DNA from: Arsukibacterium sp. UBA3155
Lineage (GTDB): Bacteria; Pseudomonadota; Gammaproteobacteria; Enterobacterales; Alteromonadaceae
Assembly (NCBI GenBank): GCA_002364615.1
Contig: DEYP01000019.1
Span: forward strand, 62,001 to 126,000
Direction of reading: 5' to 3'
DNA: 64,000 bases
Both the position numbers and the translations under genes were made by a program. Below the pieces are notes generated by a model. It saw only the letters and a list, made by a program, of their open reading frames with translations. It was not told the origin of the DNA and ran no database searches. Shown in pieces: positions 56,435 through 64,000 of the stretch (positions are counted from its first letter, which is position 1; each line of letters begins with the position of its first letter).

Positions 56435-56440
56435 GCCGGC
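56411..56440 (-). terminator. Intrinsic terminator for the DUF3010 gene
   Basis: On the minus strand GCCGGC, a 9-base loop and GCCGGC are followed by TTTATTTTTATT. It also covers the end of the convergent gene. Confidence 0.7.
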
Positions 56441-56463
56441 CTCGTTGTTCACGGTTGCGCTGC

Positions 56464-56886
56464 TTATTTAGCTAAAAATGCGTAAGCAATAATAAAGGCA
56501 GTTTCCTGAAACCCTTTTAAACCGGTGTCTTTAAAATCAACAGGTACCGGATGCTGTTTCAGTTTTTCTTTTATGGTATTGCCGGACAATATCACGCTGG
56601 GACAACTGCTGATGAGCTGGATCGCTGCCTCGATTTTGAAACCAACAGCTCCGCCGGCAAATTTACCTTTTTGTGGCCGCTCTTTCACCACAAGTTGTTC
56701 AATTTTATAATCTTCAATGAGTTTCGCCAGATTAAACTGAAATTTTTGCAGGCTTTCAGCGTCTTTATCGTTGCTCAGGGCTAAGCGGGTTTGCCGGCAT
56801 TCCGGTAAATCAAACAGACCGTCTTTTAATGTCATCAGGCATAAAATTGCCTCACTGCCTTTAATTTCAATTCCACATACACGCAT
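56464..56886 (-). CDS. DUF3010 family protein
   Basis: The 140-residue protein starts MRVCGIEIKGSEAILCLM and keeps the KERPQKGKFAGGAVGFKIEA segment of DUF3010, a family found in Shewanella, Vibrio and relatives. The opening strand with Glu and the later Lys/Glu pattern recall an RNase H-like fold, but function is unknown. It converges on the ParA/RHH pair. Confidence 0.88.
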   Translation of the reverse strand: MRVCGIEIKGSEAILCLMTLKDGLFDLPECRQTRLALSNDKDAESLQKFQFNLAKLIEDYKIEQLVVKERPQKGKFAGGAVGFKIEAAIQLISSCPSVILSGNTIKEKLKQHPVPVDFKDTGLKGFQETAFIIAYAFLAK

Positions 56887-56912
56887 AGTATTTCTCAGTT
56901 AATTCTGCCCGG

Positions 56913-57278
56913 TTAAGGGCTGGTCAGGGCTTCCAGATGGCTGCTGATAATGCTGCAGCTTTGCCGAAGTGGCTCACCAAATAAAATAGGATTAAAATCA
57001 CGATTTACACAGTAACGCTGGTGAAACGTCAATACGCTCTGTTTCGATTCTGCAGCCTTGGTTAATTGCTGTTGCTGGCCTTCGCCCCAGTCTGCAGCAA
57101 GCTCGTCAAGTTGTTTTTTAATTTGCCTGAGCGCCTGCTCATCAGACATTTTTCCGGAACTGGGCGCGTTATCGAGTATCAGGCCGTATAACTGATCACG
57201 ATAGGGCCTTAGTAACTCATGATCAGAGAAGGTAAGAAGTAATAAAATAATCACAGCAAGCCAAAAAAACTTTTTCAT
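56913..57278 (-). CDS. Small exported or membrane-anchored protein of unknown function
   Basis: The 121-residue product has a hydrophobic N-terminal helix (FFWLAVIILLLLTF) that could be a signal anchor, then a helical, charged remainder with two cysteines (RYCVNRDF and RQSCSII). GAGGTG lies 10 bases before ATG 57278; the longer frame to 57347 has no such support. I do not recognise it. It is 26 bp upstream of the DUF3010 gene on the same strand. Confidence 0.7.
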   Translation of the reverse strand: MKKFFWLAVIILLLLTFSDHELLRPYRDQLYGLILDNAPSSGKMSDEQALRQIKKQLDELAADWGEGQQQQLTKAAESKQSVLTFHQRYCVNRDFNPILFGEPLRQSCSIISSHLEALTSP

Positions 57279-57426
57279 CTGATAGCGCACCTCAAAAATC
57301 GCAGCCGCTATTGTAAAGTATTTTTGGCAACGGTGCATCTGCTGCACTGAGGCTTATTTTATATCAAATATTATCTGGTCAAGGCTGTTATACTTGCCCC
57401 AGCACAGCAGCTGGTAAGAGGTAGCA

Positions 57427-58854
57427 GTGGATAACAACCGCATCGATATCAAAAATATACCTGTAAAGGTGGAAACCTATAAACCCGAACAATTAAGCCA
57501 GGCCAAATATGCGTCGCGGGATCGCATTTACGTGCGCTCAGTAAAAGGTTTACACCAGAGTTTGCGGCGCAATATGGGTTTTATTTTTATGGCGCTGTTT
57601 ATGCTGCTGCCTTGGATCCAATACAACGGCAAACAGGCCATCCTGCTGAACATTGGTGAGCAGAAATTTAATATCTTTGCTCTTACTTTGTGGCCTCAGG
57701 ATTTCACTATTCTGGCCTGGATATTTGTTATTGCAGCCTATGCCTTATTTTTCGTTACTGCTTTTTATGGTCGGGTGTGGTGCGGCTATTTGTGTCCACA
57801 GTCGGTATGGACCTTTATTTTTATGTGGTTTGAAGAAAAAATTCAGGGCACCCGCAACCAGCGCATGACACTGGACCAGGCACCCTGGTCGGTCTCTAAG
57901 TTTGTTAAAAAGGCACTGACCCATTTTTGCTGGCTGGCTTTCGCGCTATTAACAGCATTAATCTTTGTCGGATATTTTACGCCGGTAGGCCCCTTGTTTA
58001 TGGAGTTTTTTACTTTTCAGGCCGGGTTTTGGGCGGTTGTTTCGGTGCTATTTTTTGCAGCCTGTACCTATGGCAACGCCGGCTGGATGCGGGAAATTAT
58101 GTGTACTCACATTTGTCCTTACGCCCGCTTTCAATCAGCCATGTTTGATAAAGATACCTTTACGGTAACTTATGATGAGCAACGTGGCGAAAACCGCGGC
58201 CCCCGCAGCCGTAAAGATAAAGATTATAAAGAAAAAGGCCTTGGGGACTGCATTGACTGCAACCTGTGTGTTCATGTTTGCCCAACCGGGATAGATATCC
58301 GTAACGGCCTGCAATATGAATGTATTAACTGTGGCGCCTGCATAGATGCCTGCGACGATACCATGGCAAAAATGGGCTACCCGCCCGGCCTGATAAGCTA
58401 CACCACAGAGCATAGCTTAAACGGCAAACCCACTAAGGTATTCCGCTCAAAACTGGTGGGCTACTTTATTATTCTGCTGGTTGTGTGTGCTGCTTTTGCC
58501 ACTAACCTATACCTGCGCAAACCGCTGGAGCTGGATATCATTCGCGACCGGGGTGCGCTGTATCGTGAAACGCCGGAGGGTCTGATTGAAAACACCTACA
58601 CCCTTAGCATTATTAATAAATCGCAACAGGAAAAACGTTATCAGCTCGAGGTTTCGGGCGTGACGGGAATAAGCTGGATTGGCGTGACGCAAGTTACTAT
58701 TGCCGGCGGTGACAATCTTAATGTGCCGGTAAGCCTGGCACTTGACCCTTACAGCGTAAGTAAACCCATCCTGGATATTGAATTCACGGTGACTGAATTG
58801 TCGGAAGATGGCTATAGCGTCAGCCAGGGGAATAAATTCTTTGCCGGCCGTTAA
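57427..58854 (+). CDS. ccoG: Cytochrome c oxidase accessory protein CcoG (FixG/RdxA-type)
   Basis: The 475-residue protein has about five membrane helices and two [4Fe-4S] ferredoxin motifs (CIDCNLCVHVCPTGIDI and CINCGACIDACDDTM), with extra conserved WCGYLCPQSVW and CTHICPYARF cysteines. CcoG helps copper delivery or reduction during cbb3 oxidase assembly. The C-terminal ~110 residues are a periplasmic beta-rich domain. Start is GTG 57427 with AGAGG upstream. The ccoNOQP genes are not in this window. Confidence 0.96.
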   Translation: MDNNRIDIKNIPVKVETYKPEQLSQAKYASRDRIYVRSVKGLHQSLRRNMGFIFMALFMLLPWIQYNGKQAILLNIGEQKFNIFALTLWPQDFTILAWIFVIAAYALFFVTAFYGRVWCGYLCPQSVWTFIFMWFEEKIQGTRNQRMTLDQAPWSVSKFVKKALTHFCWLAFALLTALIFVGYFTPVGPLFMEFFTFQAGFWAVVSVLFFAACTYGNAGWMREIMCTHICPYARFQSAMFDKDTFTVTYDEQRGENRGPRSRKDKDYKEKGLGDCIDCNLCVHVCPTGIDIRNGLQYECINCGACIDACDDTMAKMGYPPGLISYTTEHSLNGKPTKVFRSKLVGYFIILLVVCAAFATNLYLRKPLELDIIRDRGALYRETPEGLIENTYTLSIINKSQQEKRYQLEVSGVTGISWIGVTQVTIAGGDNLNVPVSLALDPYSVSKPILDIEFTVTELSEDGYSVSQGNKFFAGR

Positions 58855-59860
58855 TAGCGAAGTGATCAGCCGGTTTGATTTTGCCACCCTTGGGCCCGAA
58901 CTTATTCTGGATGCGTTATTGCAGTTAGGGCTGGATGTCAGTAGCGGCTTACTGGCATTAAACAGCTATGAGAACCGGGTATATCAATTTACGGCGTACC
59001 CGGATCACAGCTCGACAGCGCAAAAATATGTGGTGAAATTTTACCGGCCCGAGCGCTGGAGTCCACAGCAAATTCAGGAAGAGCATGATTTTGCCTTTGA
59101 ACTTGCCGATGCCGATATTCCTATGGTGGCGCCACTACGGTTTAACGGCGACAGTTTACTGCAGTATCAGGGCTATTATTTTGCGGTGTTTCCCAGCCGT
59201 GGCGGGCGCACACTGGAAGTAGACAACGACGAACAGCTGGCGATGTTAGGACGCTTTCTTGGCAGGATGCATCAGGTCGGTGCCAAAAAAACTTTTGTCA
59301 GCCGGCCAACCTTCAGCATCGACAGCCACCTGCTGCAAAGTCAGCAAGTACTGAACAAGCTGGAGTTGATCCCTGATTATATGCGACTGGCTTTCGACAC
59401 GGTGCTGCAACAGGTCATTACCGAGGCGGGCAGGCAATATAAACCTGGCCGGCAAATCAGACTGCATGGTGATTGTCATGCCGGTAATTTATTTTACGTT
59501 GATAAGGGGCCCTTTTTTGTAGACCTGGACGACTGTCGTACCGGACCAGCCATTCAGGATATGTGGATGATGTTGTCTGGTGATCAGCAAGAACAACGGC
59601 TAACACTGGAACTGATGCTGGACGAGTATGAACAATACTGTGATTTTGATCCTGCGGAACTAAAACTGATCGAGCCACTCAGAGCAATGCGTATGGTGCA
59701 CTATATGGCCTGGTTAGCACGACGCTGGCAAGATCAGGCTTTTGTACAGAGTTTTCCCTGGTTTGCTACTGATAAATACTGGGAACAACAATGCCTGGTG
59801 CTAAAAGAACAACTGGCATTATTGCAGCAACCGCCATTATCATTGGTGCCAGGCTACTGA
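58841..59860 (+). CDS. srkA: Stress response kinase SrkA (YihE)
   Basis: The 339-residue kinase has the choline-kinase-like fold with VVKFYRPERWSPQQIQEEH and FAVFPSRGGRTLE near the N-terminus, catalytic Asp in LHGDCHAGNLFY and the metal Asp in FVDLDDC. It counters stress-induced death in E. coli. The frame opens at 58808 inside ccoG; TTG 58841 has GGGGA nine bases upstream and GTG 58862 would give an E. coli-like length, so the start is uncertain. It precedes dsbA as in E. coli. Confidence 0.92.
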   Translation: MPAVNSEVISRFDFATLGPELILDALLQLGLDVSSGLLALNSYENRVYQFTAYPDHSSTAQKYVVKFYRPERWSPQQIQEEHDFAFELADADIPMVAPLRFNGDSLLQYQGYYFAVFPSRGGRTLEVDNDEQLAMLGRFLGRMHQVGAKKTFVSRPTFSIDSHLLQSQQVLNKLELIPDYMRLAFDTVLQQVITEAGRQYKPGRQIRLHGDCHAGNLFYVDKGPFFVDLDDCRTGPAIQDMWMMLSGDQQEQRLTLELMLDEYEQYCDFDPAELKLIEPLRAMRMVHYMAWLARRWQDQAFVQSFPWFATDKYWEQQCLVLKEQLALLQQPPLSLVPGY

Positions 59861-59911
59861 CAATTTGTTAAGCTAGCGGCTGAGTCGGCCCGATTAAGGA
59901 TGTAAGTTAAA

Positions 59912-60553
59912 ATGAAAAAGCTGTTATCACTATGTTTGTTTGCGCTGCTATTGCCACTGGCAGTAAGTGCTAATTCAAAATTTGTAGAAGGTAAGCATTA
60001 TGAGGTGATTGCCGAGAAAGCATCTGCCAAACCGGTAGTGAAAGAATATTTTTCGTTCTTTTGCGGCGGTTGTTATGGGTTTGAACCGGTAGCACAAAGC
60101 CTGGCCAAAAAATTGCCTGACAATGCCGAATTTCAGAAAGTCCATGTCGATTTTATCCGTGCTGCGTCGCCAGAAATTCAGAATATGCTGGCACGCGCCT
60201 ACCTTGTTGGCAAAAACATGGGTAAGGGCGATCAGGTCGCCTCAGCTATCTTTAATCAAATCCATCGTAGCCGGGTACCGTTCGTTAACGAAGATGACGT
60301 GCGTAGTCTGATGCTGATTAACGACATTAGCGCAGAGGATTATGAAAAAGCCATGCGCAGCTTCTCAGTTCGTGGCGCAGCCAACCAAATGAAAAAAGAG
60401 CAAGCCGAACTTTCAGAAAGCCGGGTGTTAAGTTCAGTGCCAATGTTGGTGGTAAACGACAAATACAAAATTCTGAATGAAGCTCTTAACCAGCGTAACC
60501 TGGAAAATGAGCTGCAGGAGTTAATTAGCTATTTATTGTCCAAAGATGCTTAA
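59912..60553 (+). CDS. dsbA: Thiol:disulfide interchange protein DsbA
   Basis: The 213-residue product has a signal peptide (cut near VSANS) and a thioredoxin fold with a helical insert. The active site is FFCGGCYGFE (Cys 51, Cys 54), so the dipeptide is GG rather than the usual PH. The cis-Pro loop reads SVPMLVVN. It oxidises cysteines of exported proteins. Position 51 bp after srkA mirrors the E. coli srkA-dsbA operon. A terminator follows. Confidence 0.93.
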   Translation: MKKLLSLCLFALLLPLAVSANSKFVEGKHYEVIAEKASAKPVVKEYFSFFCGGCYGFEPVAQSLAKKLPDNAEFQKVHVDFIRAASPEIQNMLARAYLVGKNMGKGDQVASAIFNQIHRSRVPFVNEDDVRSLMLINDISAEDYEKAMRSFSVRGAANQMKKEQAELSESRVLSSVPMLVVNDKYKILNEALNQRNLENELQELISYLLSKDA

Positions 60554-60572
60554 TTGCTAAATTGTATTTTCT

Positions 60573-60600
60573 GGGGTGGCCGTGGCCACCCTTTTTATTT
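60573..60600 (+). terminator. Intrinsic terminator after dsbA
   Basis: GGGTGGC/GCCACCC pair around a 4-base loop, followed by CTTTTTATTTTT (T-rich tail), 20 bp after the dsbA stop. Confidence 0.9.
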
Positions 60601-60614
60601 TTGGCCGCGTAAAC

Positions 60615-61148
60615 ATGAATAACACTTCAGACATCGGTTTTGGTGATACTGCTGCGGGCATCCGGGTATATATTGCCAGGCGGCCGCCGATGGCCGAGTA
60701 CGCTGAATTAACCCAGCTAAAGCAACTACAAAGCGGTGAGGTTACGCTGATCAACAGTGCCTGCGGCAATGGCTGGCGTAAGGTGTTTAATGTTTATGCC
60801 AAGCTTTTATTTGCGCTGGATACGAAGCAGTTTGCTTTTACCCGGCAAGCAGCGAGTTGGCAGCAGTATCGGGATCGGCGCCTGTTACAAGCCGGCAGTG
60901 ACACGGCATTGTTGTTTAGCATCCCGCAGTTGCTGCCGCGCGTTAATACCGTTCATATAATTGCTGGTCGTACTTACGCCAAAGCATTGCTTGATGCCGG
61001 TTTAACAGTTCAACTAAGTTGGCTGAATAACGAGTTTGCCATTGATAAGTTCAACCGGGTGTTGGTTTGCCCGTATTTTGACTACCGACAGCTTAATAAT
61101 GAAAAGCTGGTTTATTTAGCGCAGCTGATAAGGACATTAGATGAATAA
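60615..61148 (+). CDS. Conserved protein of unknown function (DUF6942-like)
   Basis: The 177-residue protein has IGFGDTAAGIRVYIARRPPM near the start and INSACGNGWRKVFNVYAKLLF in the middle, with the late VLVCPYFDYRQLN. I believe it belongs to a family recorded in Shewanella and Vibrio (possibly DUF6942), but this is memory, not proof. The longer frame to 60576 would start inside the terminator. It overlaps the next gene by 8 bases. Confidence 0.7.
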   Translation: MNNTSDIGFGDTAAGIRVYIARRPPMAEYAELTQLKQLQSGEVTLINSACGNGWRKVFNVYAKLLFALDTKQFAFTRQAASWQQYRDRRLLQAGSDTALLFSIPQLLPRVNTVHIIAGRTYAKALLDAGLTVQLSWLNNEFAIDKFNRVLVCPYFDYRQLNNEKLVYLAQLIRTLDE

Positions 61149-61611
61149 TGAAATGTTGCTGGCACAGCTGCAGCAATTGAGTGAGTTATTGCGGCCGTTT
61201 CAGTTTGGCATAGGCGGCAGCTGTTTGTTGTGGCAACTGGGGTTGGAAACATCACCCAACGATATCGATATTGTGTGCAGCGAGGATGACTTTGCCGCTA
61301 TGTGTAATGAACTGGCAGCAGAGTATCAGTTACATGACCGGCCAGCACATAGTGAATATGCTACCAGACACTTTGCCCGCTTCAGCCGCGCTGGCTGGCC
61401 TGACATTGAGCTGATGGCAGGCATTGCGGTAAAAACCGGCGGCAAAATGAATCGCTGGCACTTTAACCCACAGCGCTGCCACTGGCAAAATAGCGTATGC
61501 TGGATGCCGCCTGCAGACTGGCTACAGCTATATCAGCTGTTTAACCGGCCAGAGCGAGTGGCGCAGCTACGTCATTACTTAGTGCAACTGCGACTTGGCA
61601 GTATCACCTAG
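61141..61611 (+). CDS. Nucleotidyltransferase-fold protein
   Basis: The 156-residue protein has the Pol-beta-type motif GIGGSCLLWQLGLETSPNDIDIV, which keeps GS and the DxD pair, and a later Asp in WPDIELMAG. This resembles MNT/AadA-like nucleotidyltransferases, though the substrate is unknown. It is translationally coupled to the upstream gene and its stop overlaps the convergent gene by 4 bases. Confidence 0.8.
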   Translation: MNNEMLLAQLQQLSELLRPFQFGIGGSCLLWQLGLETSPNDIDIVCSEDDFAAMCNELAAEYQLHDRPAHSEYATRHFARFSRAGWPDIELMAGIAVKTGGKMNRWHFNPQRCHWQNSVCWMPPADWLQLYQLFNRPERVAQLRHYLVQLRLGSIT

Positions 61612-61994
61612 TCGGCTATTTCCACTGCAGTAGGTACCAGCTGATAACCATCGGCTTTATCTTCGCCCTGCGGCCACGGCGTTACTAAGCCGGTGGCATA
61701 GGCTGTTTTGCCTTTCGCGCTAAGCGGAAACACCATATCACCGTCACGAACTTTTATCCTGAATGGGCCATTTTCGCTATCCGCAGTAAATTTCATCCAA
61801 CAGCCCTGCTTGCTGCAAACCGAGTCAACAGTGCCTGAAATCGTCACTACCTGCTGCAAGTGCTTTTGCGGTGCAGCTAATAACTGCTCCACCGGCATTG
61901 CCGCTGCTTTATCAACAACCTCACCAAAAACGGTAGTGGCCTGAGCGCTGAACAATGTGACGGAAAATGCCAAAGCCAAAAGTGTTTTAAACAT
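61608..61994 (-). CDS. DUF4920 family exported protein
   Basis: The 128-residue product has a signal peptide (cut near AQATT) and an OB-like beta barrel with QVVTISGTVDSVCSKQGCWMKFTAD, which holds the two conserved cysteines of DUF4920, then FRIKVRDGDMVFPLSAKGK. The function is unknown; the CxxxxCW pattern suggests metal or haem-related chemistry, which is inference. Confidence 0.87.
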   Translation of the reverse strand: MFKTLLALAFSVTLFSAQATTVFGEVVDKAAAMPVEQLLAAPQKHLQQVVTISGTVDSVCSKQGCWMKFTADSENGPFRIKVRDGDMVFPLSAKGKTAYATGLVTPWPQGEDKADGYQLVPTAVEIAD

Positions 61995-62233
61995 AGTGAT
62001 GCTCCTGTAGCCAATACCCTATTCTGGCGGAACCACCAGAAAAGGCAAGCGCTCGGCTGCCTTACAATGCAGGTTTGATCTGTGTCTCCTATTGATGCAA
62101 GGGAATTACCTTATTTCTCTCAAAAAGTAATCATGCGGTGTTATTTGTAAAATAAAAATTAAATATTAATTTACTTTGGTACTCGCCAGCTATAGAATGC
62201 GCGCCGAAATCACCAACTTAGGGAATTAAAACA

Positions 62234-63022
62234 ATGACGTTGAAGTACTTACTGCCTGCTATCGCACTTACCGCTACGGCCGTTTCTGCCGAAGAATACC
62301 AAATATTTACTGAACTGCGTGCAGACCACTTGCGGGCGAGCGGCGAAAGCGAAACAGTATGGTCGCTTAATGGCACTTACTTCTTTGATAAGAAGGAAAC
62401 CTTAGGCCCGTTGGATCAGTTTGAATATATAAATAAAGTAACTAACGTAAATGCAGCATTCAGCCGGTTTGATGGCGATAACTTCTGGGGTATTGGTGGT
62501 GAGTACTTTGCAGACAACAACTTGGTATTGTCTGCTCGTTACACCGACAATGACGGCTTTTATACAACGGCTGTTGGTATTGGCTATCTGATATCAAAAG
62601 ACTTTATTATCCGTGCTGAAGCAGCTAAGCCAGAAGAAGGTGATACCAGCTATCGTTTCTCTGCAAGCTACAATCATCAGCTGCAGGGTAATGACTATGT
62701 CGGTTTTTCGGCATACACAGATGACGAATTTGATCAATATGGTGTTAGCAGTAAATACTTCGCGAGCTTGGGATCTGACCGATTTATCGCTGTAGGTGTG
62801 TCGTTGTCAGAGCAGTTTGATCGCTCAACATGGGCAGCAAATGCTGACTACTATTTCAGTAAAATGACCTCCGTCGGTGTGTCTTACGATAAAGAAGACA
62901 GCTACAGCATCAATGCTAAACACTTCTTTAACCAGAACTGGGCATTAGAAGCCGGTTTTGGCAGCAATGCTGATAACTCAGATCTTAAGGTCTACAGCCT
63001 GAGCGTAGTGGGTCAGTTCTAA
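62234..63022 (+). CDS. Putative outer-membrane porin-like barrel
   Basis: The 262-residue product has a signal peptide (cut near VSAEE) and alternating beta strands (VWSLNGTYFF, FWGIGGEYFADNN, LVLSARYTDND, YRFSASYNH, WAANADYYF), ending in Phe as outer-membrane proteins do. It resembles the 'putative porin' family of Alteromonadales. Pore specificity is unknown. The 240-bp region before it is AT-rich and contains a TATAGAAT -10-like box near 62192. Confidence 0.85.
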   Translation: MTLKYLLPAIALTATAVSAEEYQIFTELRADHLRASGESETVWSLNGTYFFDKKETLGPLDQFEYINKVTNVNAAFSRFDGDNFWGIGGEYFADNNLVLSARYTDNDGFYTTAVGIGYLISKDFIIRAEAAKPEEGDTSYRFSASYNHQLQGNDYVGFSAYTDDEFDQYGVSSKYFASLGSDRFIAVGVSLSEQFDRSTWAANADYYFSKMTSVGVSYDKEDSYSINAKHFFNQNWALEAGFGSNADNSDLKVYSLSVVGQF

Positions 63023-63051
63023 GTTTCTCTGGTAGTTACGCTAGCGCTTTT

Positions 63052-63077
63052 GGGGCAACATTTGTAGCCCCTTTTTT
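63052..63077 (+). terminator. Intrinsic terminator after the porin gene
   Basis: GGGGC/GCCCC stem, with ACA/TGT pairing inside, is followed by six T residues. Confidence 0.9.
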
Positions 63078-63078
63078 A

Positions 63079-63270
63079 TGGTTTCAGCAACTGTGTATTG
63101 GTTTGTTATGCACCGCCGAATTTACCAATAGCCAGCCCGACAGCACCAGCCAGTGGTTGTGCGAGCTGAGTGCTGAGCAGGTCGTTTTTTAACATGCCGG
63201 TGACAGCGAATTACATCAATTCAGCGCCGGGCTATTTAAAGCAAGTGACGAGCTGCCAAGGCCGGCGTGA
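63079..63270 (+). pseudogene. Degraded fragment of an unidentified gene
   Basis: One frame reads FQQLCIGLLCTAEFTN, then SQWLCELSAEQVVF, a stop, then HAGDSELHQFSAGLFKASDELP and another stop. The text after the first stop continues in the same frame, as expected of a decayed coding sequence. There is no start or family I can name. The rest of the stretch to 63332 holds nothing else. Confidence 0.35.
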
Positions 63271-63332
63271 ATAATTAGCAAAACCGGGTTAATAGTGCCA
63301 TCAACTTCATCGATTCCGTGTGGAATATCTTA

Positions 63333-63467
63333 TAGTGGGATATTAATCCTATTAAAATCGCATATGTGGGAACATAGTCCTCTTAATTTCATTTGACAGT
63401 TGCTAACTTGATAAAGTAGGACTATATTCCCATTAATGGTTAATTAGTAGGAATATAATCCCATTAG
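63333..63467. promoter_or_regulatory. Four operator-like repeats upstream of the HipB-type gene
   Basis: Copies start at 63333, 63364, 63415 and 63446. Each reads roughly GTRGGANNATANTCCYATTA, containing a GGA-N6-TCC palindrome like E. coli HipB operators. The GGA positions are 31, 50 and 31 bp apart, so there are two equal pairs. The last copy ends 8 bp before the ATG, consistent with autoregulation. Confidence 0.85.
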
Positions 63468-63474
63468 GTGAGGT

Positions 63475-63780
63475 ATGGCTAAGCGTGATTTGCACAATGT
63501 TCTGTTTCCTAAGCAGCGAAAAATCCTTACGCATTTTGGTGAGGACTTGTTGTTAGCCATGAAACGCCGTGGTTTTACTAAAAAATTATTGTGTGAGCGA
63601 ACTGGTTTTGATCATAAAACCGTGAACAAGGTCTTCGCGGGTGACCCTGGTGTCGCTATCGGCACTTACCTGAAGATCATGGCCGTATTGGGAATGGAAA
63701 GTAACTTTGCAGAAATGGCTGCTCATGATGAAGTGGGCATCAAGCTGCAAAATATAAAATTGCTGGAAGGTTCAAAATGA
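63475..63780 (+). CDS. HipB-type antitoxin (XRE helix-turn-helix)
   Basis: The 101-residue protein has a helix-turn-helix of the XRE type (about residues 25-75: LLLAMKRRGFTKKLLCERTG and DHKTVNKVFAG). It sits 8 bp after an array of operator-like repeats. Its stop overlaps the hipA-like ATG by 4 bases (ATGA), the usual toxin-antitoxin layout. The antitoxin would repress the operon and neutralise the kinase toxin. Confidence 0.88.
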   Translation: MAKRDLHNVLFPKQRKILTHFGEDLLLAMKRRGFTKKLLCERTGFDHKTVNKVFAGDPGVAIGTYLKIMAVLGMESNFAEMAAHDEVGIKLQNIKLLEGSK

Positions 63781-64000
63781 GCCGTGAAATCGTCGAGGTG
63801 TATGCCGACTGGCATCCAATTGAACAGCCATTATTGGTTGGGCACCTTGCTTACAGTGAATCAAGTCGGGGCGGTGCGTTTAGCTTTGCGTACGACAAAG
63901 CATTTCTTACCTCACCTTATCGCTTACAAATAGACCCTATGCTGACACTGTACGCTGGTGAACTGTACAACGACGAAGCCGATAAAAACTTCCGGGCTTT
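63777..64000 (+). CDS. HipA-like kinase toxin, N-terminal part only
   Basis: The open frame begins MSREIVEVYADWHPIEQP and runs to the window end. LLVGHLAYSESSRGGAFSFAYDKAFL and YRLQIDPML are typical of the N-terminal (Couple_hipA) domain of HipA, a serine/threonine kinase that in E. coli inactivates glutamyl-tRNA synthetase. The catalytic domain is outside this window, so activity cannot be judged. Confidence 0.85.
   Translation, partial: MSREIVEVYADWHPIEQPLLVGHLAYSESSRGGAFSFAYDKAFLTSPYRLQIDPMLTLYAGELYNDEADKNFRA

Overview
The window looks like chromosome of a marine or brackish gammaproteobacterium of the Alteromonadales/Chromatiaceae type (Rheinheimera, Alishewanella and Arsukibacterium are the closest fits I can suggest). 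This is inference from gene content: TonB-dependent glycan receptors of the Xanthomonas/Caulobacter type, glmS, dgt, ccoG and srkA-dsbA are all present. Coding density is high. I see no rRNA, tRNA, CRISPR array or insertion sequence.

Layout. 1-4.45 kb: the end of a dicarboxylate/amino-acid symporter, a DUF1439 lipoprotein, and a DeoR regulator followed by glmS. 4.57-19.6 kb: a beta-glucan (probably laminarin) utilisation locus. It holds a GH16 lipoprotein with three C-terminal repeats, a TonB-dependent receptor, a GH3 lipoprotein coupled to a FucP/GluP-type sugar transporter, a GH1 beta-glucosidase, a GPH-type symporter, a LacI repressor and an aldo/keto reductase. Matching LacI-type operators precede the GH16 gene and lie between the divergent GH1 and transporter genes. 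The implied path is outer-membrane cleavage, receptor uptake, periplasmic cleavage, inner-membrane import and cytoplasmic cleavage to glucose.

19.7-37.3 kb: a chemoreceptor, a DUF3617 protein, a CadC-like regulator with a propeller-like sensor, a double alpha/beta-hydrolase lipoprotein, dgt, and two complete two-component loci. The first is a DesK/DesR-like pair divergent from a hydrolase plus ABC exporter operon, with a 12-bp inverted repeat between them. The second is an NtrC-type pair divergent from a proline-rich lipoprotein gene, with candidate sigma-54 promoters on both sides of two palindromes.

37.4-50.2 kb: a Fur-boxed siderophore receptor/PepSY operon, a MocR regulator divergent from a PaiA/PaiB-like pair, an AtoE-type transporter, a glycerate-kinase-like protein, an ECF sigma factor with a membrane partner, an amidohydrolase broken by a 19-bp tandem duplication, a superinfection-immunity-family small membrane protein, and a metallo-beta-lactamase-fold lipoprotein.

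50.3-57.3 kb has a plasmid-like flavour: a KfrA-type coiled-coil protein, topoisomerase III, a secreted cyclophilin with a sorting-signal-like tail, and a ParA ATPase overlapping a ribbon-helix-helix-like gene. 57.4-63.0 kb returns to core genes (ccoG, srkA, dsbA, small conserved genes, a porin-like barrel). The right edge enters a HipBA-type toxin-antitoxin locus with four regularly spaced operator-like repeats; hipA is cut by the window end.
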